This document shows positions 1-11,640 of a stretch of DNA of 64,000 nucleotides, piece after piece (position 1 is the stretch's first letter; every line of letters begins with the position of its first letter). The notes beneath the pieces are model-generated. The model was not told the origin of the DNA, did not search any database, and saw nothing but the letters and a program-made list of their open reading frames with translations. Position numbers and translations under genes: made by a program. Location of the stretch: positions 70,033,312 through 70,097,311 of the forward strand of contig CM057826.1 of assembly GCA_030068075.1 (NCBI GenBank). Direction: 5' to 3'. This DNA is from Paguma larvata. Taxonomy: Eukaryota > Chordata > Mammalia > Carnivora > Viverridae.

Positions 1-1879
1 ACTTAGATTCCTCAAAGTCTCTAAATAGACAACCAACTTCATCTTGATTAGATCCTATTTTAGCTGACTTTCTTAAAGATGAAAAGTGCATCTCTGACAA
101 TGATGATGCATATAGCATCAAATGCTGTGTTTACCAAAATTGTCAATTTACTAAATTATAATAAGCTATAAACTTCTTAGCCATGACAAAGTAGTTTTAG
201 AATAAATTAAAAGGAAAAATTACCAAATGACTCTTTGGGTTTTAACCCATACACTAATTACGTGAGGGGAGCAAGAACCTATATTTTATAGTAGAATTAT
301 TTTTTTCTATAAGTTTTCAAAACCATAGGGGAGACGGGAAGTATGTAATGGAATTGACATATATGTGAACTTCTCATGAGACATGGTTATGTTAATATAT
401 ATGATTTTTATTTCTTTTTAATTTCTATAATATTTAAATCAATCTTTATATTTTTAAATGTATTTTTAAATAAAATGCTGTGTAATATTAATAATCAGCT
501 ATAGACTCTGCAATAATAATTACCCAATTTACAGCAAACTGAGTAAATATTTTTATTTCCATCAGGAATTTGGCATCTAAATACATGAATGTGAATAATA
601 TATCTGCACCATTACTAATGTAGGCATATTTGATTGGAGTCATGAATATTTAACTCTAATGATCACTAGTCATTTACCTTTTTTAACTGTATTTCATTAA
701 GTCTAAAGTTTCATGTGTTGTAAAATGCATCCTTTCGTTATGTTGTACCAAGAAAGAAAAAGAGAAAATCTGATCAAACTGGAATAAGATGATTTATTGC
801 CATATCCATGGTTTCTCCATATTGTTTAAAGTTTCTTTTCAGGTATTTAACAGGCACCTTATATATAGTACAAGAGAAAAATGCACACGTTCCCTACTTT
901 GTAGCTCATTCAATCTTCCAAGCTGGAGATACTGGAGTGACCTTCAATTCCATCTTCTTCCTAACCACTTAAATTCATTTGTAGTGGACTTTATTTAATA
1001 AATTTAAAAAATCTATCCCTTATGCTAAATTCCCAATACAACTTAGTGTTAAAATCTTTATTTTTCTTCAACTATACCTGCATGAAGAAAGCAAAACAAA
1101 AATACTTTGCCACTTGTTCCTCACAGTGCTCAGGTTGCTTTGCCAAATTTCAGTTATATTCTGCATTTTCCATCTTTTTTCCTCTTGCCTATATGTTCTC
1201 ATGAATTTCTTCTGAGATATTCTAGGTCATTAAACTTAATATGCTCTTCCTCTTTTGATCTTAAAACCACTCATTTTTTATTTCAACATTTTTTTAGTGT
1301 TTTATCTATTTTCTTTCTAGAATTATTAGATATCGAGTGTGTTTCTGGTGTTTGGCTGGCTCTTGTTTTTGAGTCTAGTTTCCTCCTATGTTTTGTTTAT
1401 AGCCATTGGCTGAACATAGTTTTTGAGAAATAAACTTACATAGATACTTTGAAGGATACAGTACAATAGAGTTACTTTGAGGAAATACAAATCCTCTTGG
1501 AATGGAAATAATGATTTGCTCTGTGAGGGATCTGGTGGCTTCACAAGGTAAAAATCACATTAAGCCAATTTCGAGACTAAGTATTTTGTATTACTTAGGG
1601 AACCAAGACTGAGTTATTTTGCATGGGATACCTTTACCCTTAGGTTGTTAAAATTTGACGTTCTCTGTTTGAGGGAGAAATATATTTGTCTGCTCGGATG
1701 CTAACCTGAACTTTGATATTTTTCTTGTCTTAAAAGTCCATCAAAACAGGTTTTCAAGGTGTGGAGAAGAGAAATACCCTTAAGGGAAGAGTGGTTCTCA
1801 TGCTTGTCTACATCTATAAATTCTTGTTTCATTAACTGTTAGGACTTAACCACATTTTGGTGCTTTCATTACTAAACCA
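1..1879. other. AT-rich unique sequence, nothing recognised
   Basis: No reading frame resembling a known protein and no repeat family I recognise. The short open frames here (69-108 codons) have low-complexity Phe/Leu/Ser-rich translations typical of AT-rich noncoding DNA. Confidence 0.5.
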
Positions 1880-1935
1880 TACACACGCACACACACACAC
1901 ACGCACACGCACGCACACACACACACACACACACA
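1880..1935. repeat. (CA)n microsatellite
   Basis: About 56 bp of CA dinucleotides, with several units changed to CG (ACGC interruptions) in the first two thirds and an uninterrupted run at the end. The uninterrupted 3' part is the part most likely to vary in length between individuals. Confidence 0.95.
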
Positions 1936-2454
1936 CTCTTCCCGCATATCATCACATAGTTATTCAGCATGAGGATTAATGCAAGTAAACTAACCTACTC
2001 TAGAAACCGGAAACTGCTCATAGTGGCCACTGTTATGATACTGATAGGTTTTCTAGAATGTGATTTGTTTGAGGACACTTGCTTTGTCCTTTTCTCATTG
2101 TATCTACATTACTACCTCTGATACAGGAATAGCTTGTTAACTATTTGAGTGAATATTTCCTTCATATAGTTATGATCAGTGTCTCTAGCGTTAGCTAGGA
2201 ACACTGGTCATGACTATGAAGGAAGTACTGATTTCCAAGTTTAGTCAATGAACTGTAGACATGGTTCTTGGGGATCAAATACCAGTTGATCATTAGATTT
2301 GCTGTGATAAATACTGTGTGTGTATTGGATATAATATTGAACACAAGTGTCAAGTTATTCATCTGTAAAATGGTATATCGGTCACAATATGTAATAAAAT
2401 GAGACCCTACAAGTGGTTAGCATTAATCAGATAAAAAATAGACATAATATTCAT

Positions 2455-2905
2455 TGAGGACTTGGAATATGTCAGAGATTATGCTAAATCTTTTACCTGC
2501 CTTATAAAATTTAATTACATACATCCCTTAAGGTGGGTATAATTATGTCATTTTAGACATAAAATTTTAGACAACAGGAAATGGAGTCTTAATTTAAATG
2601 GCCAGGGGTGCCTGAGTGGCTCAGTTGGTTAAGCGGCTGACTTCAGCTCAGGTCATGATCTCATGGTCTGTGAGTTTGAGCCCCGCGTTGGGCTCTGTGC
2701 TAACAGTTCAGAGCCTGGAGCCTGCTTCAGAGTCTGTGTCTCCCTCTCTCTCTGCTCTTCCCTTCCTCACACTCTGTCTCTATGTCTCTCAAAAATAAAA
2801 AAAATTTAAAAAAATTAAAAAAAAATTAAATGGCCAAAGTGCTACAACTAGTAATTAGGAGATGACTGGGACAACAACTCAGATCTGCCTCTTGTATAAA
2901 CAATA
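2455..2905 (-). repeat. MIR element, split by a younger SINE
   Basis: The left arm (2455-2604) reads like the reverse complement of a MIR: a 'gaggacttggaatatgtcag' start, then a tttaatt...ggtgggtata core, then acaggaaatggag. The right arm (2837-2905) resumes exactly where the MIR consensus would, with aagtgctacaactagtaatt and cagatctgcctc. The tRNA-type SINE between the arms (2605-2825) inserted later. Assignment is by remembered family pattern, not by alignment. Confidence 0.65.
2605..2825 (+). mobile_element. CAN SINE (felid tRNA-derived type)
   Basis: It starts GGGGTGCCTGAGTGGCTCAG (tRNA-like head with an A-box-like segment), continues with CTCAGGTCATGATCTCATGG, GAGCCTGGAGCCTGC and a CT-rich stretch, and ends in an A-rich tail. 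It is flanked by an exact 11-bp duplication, TTAAATGGCCA, at 2594-2604 and 2826-2836. That fixes both ends and shows insertion into an existing MIR. Transcription would be by RNA polymerase III from the head; mobilisation is by L1 proteins in trans (family knowledge). Confidence 0.95.
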
Positions 2906-3003
2906 CTTAGTGATGGGTTTAGTATGTAAGAGGATACACATTTAATATGTATTTAAATATCTTATTTACATGTATTACTACATTTACATGTATTAAGATT
3001 TAA

Positions 3004-3225
3004 GGGGCACCTGGGTGACTTAGTCAGTTAGGCGTCCGACTTTGGCCCAGGTTATCTCACGGTTCATGAGTACAAGCCCCACGTTGGTCTTTGTGCTGGC
3101 ACCCCAGAGCCTGGAGCCTGCTTTGGATTCTGTGCGTGTGTGTGTGTCTCTCTCTCTATGCCCCTTCCCCACTCTTGATCTGTCTCTCTCTCTAAAAAAC
3201 AAGTAAACATTAAAATAAATAAAAA
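3004..3225 (+). mobile_element. CAN SINE (felid tRNA-derived type)
   Basis: Head GGGGCACCTGGGTGACTTAG, body with GGCCCAGGTTATCTCACGG and GAGCCTGGAGCCTGC, a short (GT)n, a CT stretch and an A-rich tail. Probable duplications AAGATTTAA (2995) and AAGAATTTAA (3226) are imperfect, so the copy is older than the one at 2605. Confidence 0.92.
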
Positions 3226-3329
3226 AGAATTTAATATCTATTTACATTTTATTACTAAATTTTGTTTCATGGATCTGCTATCCTTCAAAAAATAATTCAT
3301 GACATCTTATATTAATCTTAGTCCAAAAC

Positions 3330-4560
3330 ACTTAAAAATTTTTATGGAAGTATTATTAACATAGTGTTAACTTCAATACAGTATAATAATTCATGATTCT
3401 CTGCTTTAGTGAGTTCTTACCACAATAAGTGTACTCTTAACCCTTTATCTGTCTCATCCATCCTCCTTTTCCCACTTCTCCCCTGACAACCACTAGGTCC
3501 ATCCATGTTTTCGCAGATTCCACTATTTTTTTGTGGCCTATTAATAGTCCATTGTATATACACCACTTCTTTTTAATACATTCATTTATGGATGGGCCCT
3601 TAGTTTGCTTCCATGTCTTAGCTATTGTAAATCATTCCACAATAAACTTAGAAGCGCATACATCTTTCTCAATTAGTGTTTTCTTTTTTGTTGTTGTTGT
3701 TAAATATCCAACAGTGGAATTACTGGCTCTTATGGCAATTCTATTTTTTAATTTTTTGAGGAAATCACATACTGTTTTCCACAGTGACTGTACCAATTTG
3801 CATTTTGACAAATAGTGCATGAGGGTACTACTTCCCACCCAGTATCCTTACCAACATACATTATTTATCTTTTTGAATCTAGCCATTTTAACAGGTGTAA
3901 GTTAATATTTCATTGCAGTTTAGATTTGCATTTATCTGATGTTTAGTAATTTTGGGCATGTTTTCATGTGTCCGTTGGTCATCCCTATGTCTTTGAAAAA
4001 AATGGCTATTTAGGTCCTCTGTCCGTTATTTAATTGGATTACTTGTAGGGGGGCGGTTGGTGTTGAGTTGTTTATGTTCTGGATTTGTTTTTGGATACTA
4101 TCCCCTTAACAGATACATCATTCACAAATATCTTCTCCCCTCAGTAGGTTGCCTGGTTTTGTTGATGGTTTCCTTCTCTGCGCAAAGCCTTTTTATTTGG
4201 GTGTTGTCTAAATAGTTGATTTTTTTCTCCCTTGCCTAAAGAGACATATCTAGAAAAATATTTCTCCAGATGATGTCAGATTCCTTCCTGTGCTTTCTTC
4301 TATGAGTTTTATGTTTTCAGGCCTCACTTTTAGGTCTTTAATTCATTTTGAGTTTATTGTTCTTTATAGTTGAAGAAAGTAGTTCAGTTTCATTCTTTTG
4401 CACATAGCTGTCCAGTTTACCCAAAATCATTTGTTGAAGAAACGGTCTTTTCCCCATTATATATTCTCCCCTCCTTTGTCCTAGATTAATTGGCCATACA
4501 AGCACAGGTTTATTTCTGCACACTCTATTCAAAGCCATTGATCTAAGTGTCACTTTCACA
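3330..4560 (-). mobile_element. LINE-1 3' portion (3' UTR and end of ORF2)
   Basis: Reading the minus strand, this carries an L1 3' UTR (3330-3520) followed by the ORF2 C-terminal region. Minus-strand translation at 3632-3838 includes CKLVQSLWKTVCDFLKKLK, matching the conserved L1 ORF2 [17 protein letters not shown] block seen in the full-length copy at 16-22 kb. It is 5'-truncated and full of frameshifts, so an old, dead copy. Confidence 0.88.
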
Positions 4561-5306
4561 TTTCGTTATGAAGAAAATCAGGTGACATGAACATGAGTAG
4601 ATTTATTCACTATTCTCATTTCCTGACTACATTTGCATTTTATAATATATATGCCCATATTCTTTGGATTTAACAATGTCTGATACTATCTTGTCTCTTT
4701 GCAGTCATTCCCTAGGGTGATCTCATTTACTAAGTGTTTTCCTTAGCAGTATTCATACTCCTGAAATTATAAAGAAATTACAATGATTATTTCTGATATA
4801 TTTGTGTATAAATCATAGCAATTGTCAATTTACTTTGTAAGCTTTCCCTTAAACCAACTCTCTTCATTATGGAATAACCATCAGATAATGAACATTATTA
4901 AAATAAATAAGGATAATCCATTTGTGTGAGTGACTACTAAGGGAAATTATATAAAAGAACATAACATCTTTGTTCACCATAAGGAGAAAAAACTCAATTA
5001 CGTAAGAATATCATTGATCCTTAAAAATCTGAATCTAGATAACTCTATAATAAAACAAATTTGTGCTTCTGGAGCTATTTAAAAATATTTTTCTAGTTTA
5101 TAAGTGATTAATTTTATTTTTTCAAAATAGCTTCTACACAGAAACAAAGTAAAATATGTAACTGACTATAAATGGAATTAACGTGGATTATTTTGCCTTT
5201 GAAATGTATTGAAATTATATTATCACATATATTTATGGATACATTCAGAAAAGCGGTGAGGGAAAAGTGAGATGTATCAACATTAATAACAGAAATTTTA
5301 AAAAGT
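4561..5306. other. AT-rich sequence, nothing recognised
   Basis: No convincing coding frame or repeat family visible between the L1 piece and the next SINE. Confidence 0.45.
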
Positions 5307-5514
5307 GGGGCGCCTGGGTGGCTCAGTAGGTTGAGCAGCTGAGGTCATGATCTCACGGTCTGTGAGTTAGAGCCTCGCATCGGGCTCTGTGCTGATGGCT
5401 CGGAGCCTGGAGCCTGTTTCAGATTCTGTGTCTGCCTCTCTCTCTCTCTGCCCTTCCCCTGCTCACTCTCTGTCTCTCAAAAATAAATAAACGTTAAAAA
5501 TTATTAATAAAAAA
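5307..5514 (+). mobile_element. CAN SINE with small internal deletion
   Basis: Head GGGGCGCCTGGGTGGCTCAG, but the segment between the head and TCATGATCTCACGGTC is about 15 bp shorter than in other copies in this window: GAGCAGCTGAGGTCATG, with the GACTTCAGCTC part missing. CT-rich region and AAATAAATAAACGTTAAAAA tail follow. Imperfect flanking duplications start AGAAA at 5291 and 5515. Confidence 0.94.
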
Positions 5515-8111
5515 AGAAACTAAAAAATGAGGTATACATCATATTACAATAAAGAAACCTGGACACTAAGAAGCCCTGCAGAACCCTGGAAATCCTCAGT
5601 TGTAAAAAGCAGAAGTGAGGAAAAATTAAAATTTAGATGACAGATTAAAATACTATCTGCCAAACTGTAGCTCAGATTTTCATTCCTTCTCTCTTTCTGC
5701 CCATCACAATTAAAGCTGAGGTCTTCACCACCAATTTGAAGCTGTAGAACTAGGCTTAAAAAGAAAAAAAAAAAAGACAACGCTTAGGTGTTTCTGAGGC
5801 TTCCTGAGCAACGGCTTGTGCAGTAGAGTAAAGCATTCCTGTATTGCCATTGCAAATGATAGTTGAGAATGGATTTGGCATAACTTCCTGCCTGTTAAGC
5901 ACATGAAAGAGAAAACTGCCGGGAGATAGATCTGTCCCTAAAAAGACATAGACATTTCCATGTCTATATATATTAGAAGAAAAATACATTATTAATAATT
6001 TGTCTTTGATTTAGAGCCATAAGCAAATAATCAAGGATCTCAAGGCAAATGAAGAAAACTATCATCACTAAAAAGAAGTGCATGGATGATGACAGAACAG
6101 CTCACCATAGAGGAGACACCACGTAATTCAGAGAGGAGAAGAGAACTCAAATGACCTACTTAGCGTGTCATGACATTTGAGAAGATAAGGTATCCACAAA
6201 AGACGCAGCTACTATAAACAGGGTAGTTGGGAGAGTTTTGCCTATAGAAAAGCTTAGTAGAAAGGCAGTAAGAAAATAATAAAATATCTCAGAATAAAAG
6301 AAAATAAATAGAGAATGATGGGGTTAAGGACTATGAGGAAGATAAGACTTGATAAAAATCTTGTACATGCTATGTCAATCCATATAGATGAAAATGTATT
6401 TTATAATATCAAAAAAGGTTACTGGTGTGAGAAAATTATTAAGCATAGAACTCTAATATTTAGACAGTTTGTGAGATTTCTGGATGCCAAAGTTAAATAT
6501 AAGCTTCTAAAAATTCCCATGTAGAATAAGTTTAATAATAAAATAGGATTCCAATTAACAGCAGTATTATCAGTATCAGTGGTACTGGAAGACCATAGAG
6601 CAAAGCCTTTAAATTTGAAGGACAAATGCTTTCGAAACTGAGAATATGTAATCACAGTCAATGAGGGTTTCTCCACCAAATCATTAAGTCAAATACTTGA
6701 GAATGTCAGAAAAAAAGGCGTGACATTCAAGACAGATGGCAGTGTACTAAAGTGCGCCATAAAATGATAGCTTTGTAGGGAAAAAGTTAAATATGAACTA
6801 GAATATTTAACACTGAGATATCCTATAAATATTCCTACTGTCATCAAGAAAAAAAGGGCAATTAAAAATACTTTTAAAAAAAGACCTCATGAGAAGTATT
6901 AGCATCCAACTATGAAAACAACTTATACGTGGCATGAACCCTTGGTGTAAGGAAAACAAAAAAAATGTTCAACTATGTACACTGTATTGGTTGAACATTT
7001 AGAAGATAGTTCTTCCATAATTTTAAGAGGTTATAAAGTTAATAATTTATAATGACAACATAGATAAACACAAGTAGTTTATTAGATAAAATATATCTAT
7101 CCTATATTACAAACCTTGTGCCAGGTACAGAAAATTCACCAAGTATTCTTAAACTTAAAATTTTTAGTAAACTTTAGACTGATACTCAACCAGAATACAA
7201 TAACAGTACAAACAGACCATTTATGTATTGGATCTCAGTTCTGGATTGAGTAAGAACAGCTAAGTATGCTGGACAGTAGGTTATTTTGTTTTAGTGCCTG
7301 TTAATGATTTTACTGGCCAAATCCGTCACACAGGAAAACCTAACACAGGCTTGTTTTACATTTTTTGTAGAGAAGAAAAATGTAATCAAGTTTCTGTTAA
7401 GTCCATTCAATATAAATTGACAAACCAACATCATCAACAAAATTAGCAAAGATTGGACATCGGCTCATGTTTTTAATTATACAAATTACTCTTCAGGTGG
7501 GGATGAATTTCTCTTTGCTCTTGGTATTGTGTTCACCCCTTCAATCTCTTAAGCTAATTCGTTCTACTAAAGTTTATTTATGTTTACTACATGACCAAAT
7601 TGTGGGCCTCAAACTGTGTGATACCAAATATATTGAATAAGAATTTTGTGAGGGTCTATGCAATCTGTGAGTAATTCTTCCATATATTGTGGCAAAGTGA
7701 ATGATCAAAAATTGTATTTCCATCCTGAAAAGTGCTTTTCTTTGGGGTCAGAAGTGGAGAAAAGGACTATGTATAAATGTAAAATTTCAGTGAATTATTA
7801 GGTGGGGTACATTAAACATAGAAAAGTAACAAAATGATTTTTTGGGGAAGATTCACTGTGATTTGATTATGTCAAGTCAGATTTTGTGACCCAGTAATCT
7901 AAGACAATTTCTGATTTTTACTTTTTTGCATTTTCCTTTTTTTTTAATGAATGTCTATAATCTGCAAAGTGCTATATAATATACCATGTGTAATGTTACG
8001 TGGTGGAGAGTAGGGAGGATACAGGAAAAAGAGATCCTTACTCTTACATCCATTCTTATGATTTCTATATTTCTTATACCCTTAGTGCAAAATATAAAAA
8101 CAATTATACTG
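5515..8111. other. AT-rich sequence, no confident feature
   Basis: About 2.6 kb without a supportable gene. The stretch 6000-6960 is A-rich on the plus strand and could be a decayed L1/HAL1-like remnant, but I could not match it to a specific L1 region. Open frames here (up to 86 codons) have no recognisable domain. Confidence 0.4.
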
Positions 8112-8705
8112 TAGGTTTATAAGTTTCTATATGAAGAAGCGTAAGTTCTCCATTCTTCTTCTTTATCAAGACTTTTTTGATTTTTAGGGCCCCTTGCGAT
8201 TCCACGTGAATTTTAGACTGGTTTTTCTGTCTGAAAAAAAAAAAAAGAAAGAAAGAAGCATTGGAATTTTGATAGGGTTCACATTGAATCCATAGTATTG
8301 GATACTATTGACATTTTAACAGTATTAGGTTTTCCAATCCATGGACATGGGGTGTGTTTCCATTTATTTATGTGTTAATTTCTTTTGGCAATGTTTTATA
8401 GTTTTCATGGTACAAATATTTTATTCCCCTGGCTAATCCTAAAGTATTTTGTTCTTTTAGATTTGTATTCGCAACTTTGCCAATATCATTTATTTCTGAC
8501 TCTATCGGTGGAATCTGTAGGATTTTCTACATATAAGATCATATTATCTGTGACCACAGATAATTTAACTTAATTCCAATTTCGATGCCTTTTATTTGTT
8601 TCTATTGTCTAATTGCTCTGATTAGAACATCCAGTACTCTTTTCAACAGAAGTGGCAAAAATCAGCTAATCTTGTCTTATTCTTGATCTCAGAGGAAATT
8701 TTTTT
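8112..8705 (-). mobile_element. LINE-1 ORF2 (RT region) fragment, inverted half
   Basis: On the minus strand this covers the reverse transcriptase part of ORF2. It aligns by eye with 17510-18190 of the full-length L1: shared blocks include the ccaatccatg..catggg block, 'gcaactttgc', and 'gatgccttttattt'. It is separated by only a few bases from a plus-strand L1 segment that begins at nearly the same L1 position where this piece ends, suggesting one insertion with 5' inversion. An A-rich stretch at 8234-8256 is probably a later simple-repeat expansion. Confidence 0.8.
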
Positions 8706-8711
8706 AGTCTT

Positions 8712-9045
8712 TCGCCACTGTGCATAATGTAATCAAAACAATGTGGTACTATCATAAAGACAGATCAATAGACAAATGGAATACAGTGTAGGAAGAAATG
8801 CTCACATTTTTGGTCAAGTGACTTTTGACAAGGGTGCCAAAACTGATACAGGACGGTCTTGTCAATAAATGGTGCTGGAGAAATCGGATACCTGCTTGTG
8901 AAAGAAGGAAGTTAAGCCCTTACTTAACACCAAATACAAAAGTTAACTGAAAATGGATTAAAGACCTATATGAATAGCTAATACTATAAGACTCTTAAGA
9001 GAAATCACAGAGGTAAATCTTCATGACGGAAATTCAAGAGAACTC
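8712..9045 (+). mobile_element. LINE-1 ORF2 fragment, sense half of the inverted pair
   Basis: Plus-strand sequence resembling L1 ORF2 just 3' of the RT core: tgtggtactatcataaagac, then agatcaatagacaaatgg, then atggattaaagacctatatg. It corresponds to the region reading downward from about 17520 to 17170 in the full-length L1. The expected remaining 3' end and A-tail are not visible beyond about 9045, so the 3' side is either deleted or too diverged to see. Confidence 0.75.
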
Positions 9046-10200
9046 TAGTTACTTAATCTGGAATCATCTATAATTCTATTTTCACATGTTGGCATCAATC
9101 AAATTCTCAAAGAGAAGGATTAACTTGGGGGGGGGGCAGTGAAGAATAGTATGGCAAGAATAATTTGGTCAAGCTACTTGCACTAAGAGGATGCCAAAAG
9201 ATGGTTTCCGAATATTTTAGTTTGTACTTTGAAAATACAGGTAATGTTTGCTTGTAAATATGTTACAGAAACTCTTTGACATTAGAATACATTAGAATCA
9301 TCAAATTCTTTTATACTGATTTTTTAAAATAAGGAATTAAACTTGTTTTTTACTTTGTATTTTTTTCAACACCTTTATTTACTATTATACCAAAGACTTT
9401 GTCATTTTGTCTGGTCTACCACACTGCTCTGCCCTTTATTTTCCACTCCACTGTCCTTAGGCAGACTTTCCTGTTCCACTGTGGTGAACACGTCTCATAT
9501 ACACTCTTTCTCACAATGCATAATCCGGACAGTGTCATGTCAGGGATAGAAAAATGCTTTAACCACATTTAACACTTGATTCCCTACTGACATTTAATGA
9601 AACTTACTTTGATTGTTTTATTTGTATTTTTAAACTCTTTGATACAGTCATTAAACTGTTTTATAATTTAATAGAACAAACAGTTCACATATAAAAAAAT
9701 TTAGAGATTAGATATTCTAAGCATAGATGAAATGTACATTTTTCAAACTATTCATTCACTTAATGCTTTCTATGGTGAATATTATCATAAACACAACTAC
9801 ATTTTAGAGAAATTGTAACTTCACAATTGATGAAACATAGGCTTAGAAATATTTTGGAAGATCTGTAAAACTAACTTGCTCATTTTATAGAAGGAGAAAC
9901 AAAGTTCCCGCTGTACCAAAAAGCAGGTGGAGAATGAAGTCTGTCTCATAACTCCTGTCTCTACCTCCTTCACCAGTTGGCCAAGGTGAGGTACTCTACA
10001 TTGTAAATTCTAAAGAGGTTTATTTCAGTATAAAAGGTCTCTAATGGACCTGTGTATTTGTATTTTGAGTATGTTTGCTCATAAATGCAAACACATTTCA
10101 TCTAAGTACAAAAGTATACAACAGGTCCATATGACGTAGTTAGTCAATGTTTCTTTGTATAGCTGTCTGAGGATGCTCAAAATGTGTGCTAAATTCCTGC
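9046..10200. other. AT-rich sequence, nothing firm
   Basis: Contains a run of 10 G at 9127-9136. A weak minus-strand MIR-like patch may lie at 9782-9980 (cattttatagaaggagaaac), too diverged to call. No coding signal recognised. Confidence 0.4.
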
Positions 10201-11576
10201 TTCAGAGAGGCACCTTAGAGTAACGGTTAAAATTATGAATTTTATGAAAATTATCATAATTATTCAGAATGAATAAAAGAGAGTGTAAGAAGAGAATTGA
10301 GAGAGGGTGGAGAGAGAAACTGAACTTACTGCTGGTGCCAAAGTATTTTCTTCCATTTCTTTCTCTGGCATGTAATGATTGCCCCAAGTAAAGTACCATA
10401 TGCTTAATCATAGAGACTATTCTGTGTCACAAAAGATTTCAGGCTTACCGAAAACATTTACATAACTAAGTTGGTTCTATTCTGAAATGAGTCGTGTGGC
10501 CAATTTGTAGTGTGACCATAAGATTGTAATATTGATGTGTGTGTATTTCCTTAAGTGTAAAAACAAGAAATTTTTCTTCTTTCCAAATTGGTTCAACTTG
10601 TAGGGAATTTTTAAAATATGCCGTGGGAATGGATTCTGTAGCTGCCATCAACTCCAAGGATCATGATCAATTAGTGATGTCTGCTTGGTTGTTTGAAGCA
10701 AGAGAGGGGACCTGCATATCACGTTTTGTTAGGATTCCAACTAAATATTTACCTCAATTCTCATTTATTTGCAAACATAAAACATTCATTAAAAGCAAAA
10801 GTGTAATTAGATTTCATTTGCATTTTGGGAGCCCCTCTTTACTAATGGTCTTAGTTCATTTTTTGTTCACTCCAGTAAACCTTATGTTCCGTTTCTGGGG
10901 TTTGCTGTATCAGCTTCTACTGCTATTCCCTTTGCAAATCTATCCTCATCCTTCTAATTTAAAATGTGTAAAACACTCAAAATCCTAACCAGATTTTTAA
11001 ACTATAAATTTCTTGACCCTTTATTCAGACATGAAGCTGAATTCCTTTCCGCCAGCTTAATTGCCATAAAGAACAAAAAAGAGATCTCATAAAACAGAAG
11101 TGTAGGTAATGGAAAACGCTGATGTCATTTTGTGCCCAAATACTTGAAGTGTAAGTCCTTTAATTTAAAGGAAATTGTGCCCCTCACAGGTTGTTTATTC
11201 CTTCTTACGAACTCTGAGTTTGATAACATTTCTTTCATCATTTTGTCTCCTTCCAAGTTTTTTAGTTCAATTTAAAATACTTAAAAATCGCCTTGTCTTG
11301 AAAGCCACTTTGTGCTCTTGAAAGGTTTTGAAAAGCTTAGTGGTTTCCTATTGTTCTTAATTGCTTCAAATGTAGGGAGATGAGTAAAATAAATGTCTCT
11401 TTTCCTTTGAGATGATTCCATTTCCGTTTAGAGATCTTTGCAGAATTTATGGCACCTTCTATCTATCTGTATAATTGTGTTTATTGTCATCTAACATTCA
11501 AGTGACTACTTAGACAATGCTAAACTGCAAATTATAATCCAAGAATAAAACTACCCAGTTTACTTCAGAACAAAAC
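10201..11576. other. repeat-free segment with clustered TF-like motifs
   Basis: No repeat family recognised across about 1.4 kb. At 10765-10823 there is a forkhead-like TTATTTGCAAACATAA, a homeodomain-type TAATTAG (10804-10810) and an exact octamer ATTTGCAT (10816-10823). A 149-codon plus-strand open frame (10539-10988) spans the cluster but its translation resembles no family I know. Whether this is a conserved regulatory element cannot be judged from one sequence. Confidence 0.3.
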
Positions 11577-11581
11577 ATATA

Positions 11582-11634
<53 letters not shown>

Positions 11635-11640
11635 ATATAC
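11577..11640. repeat. (TA)n microsatellite
   Basis: About 60 bp of almost pure TA dinucleotide with single changes (GC at 11583-11584, CATG near 11628). The short Tyr/Ile open frame on the minus strand is produced by this repeat. Confidence 0.95.

Noticed and set aside
1107..1433. 108-codon plus-strand open frame
   Set aside because: Pyrimidine-rich DNA read as Phe/Leu/Ser; no domain and no promoter or splice context.
1880..1935. CRISPR-like regular repeat
   Set aside because: Dinucleotide microsatellite; no spacer structure anywhere in the window.
6000..6960. Possible HAL1/L1 remnant
   Set aside because: A-rich character fits a decayed plus-strand LINE, but I could not align it to any specific L1 region.
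10539..10988. 149-codon plus-strand open frame
   Set aside because: The longest frame outside L1s, but Phe/Leu/Ser-rich with no domain, no splice context and no codon signature I could support as a protein-coding gene.
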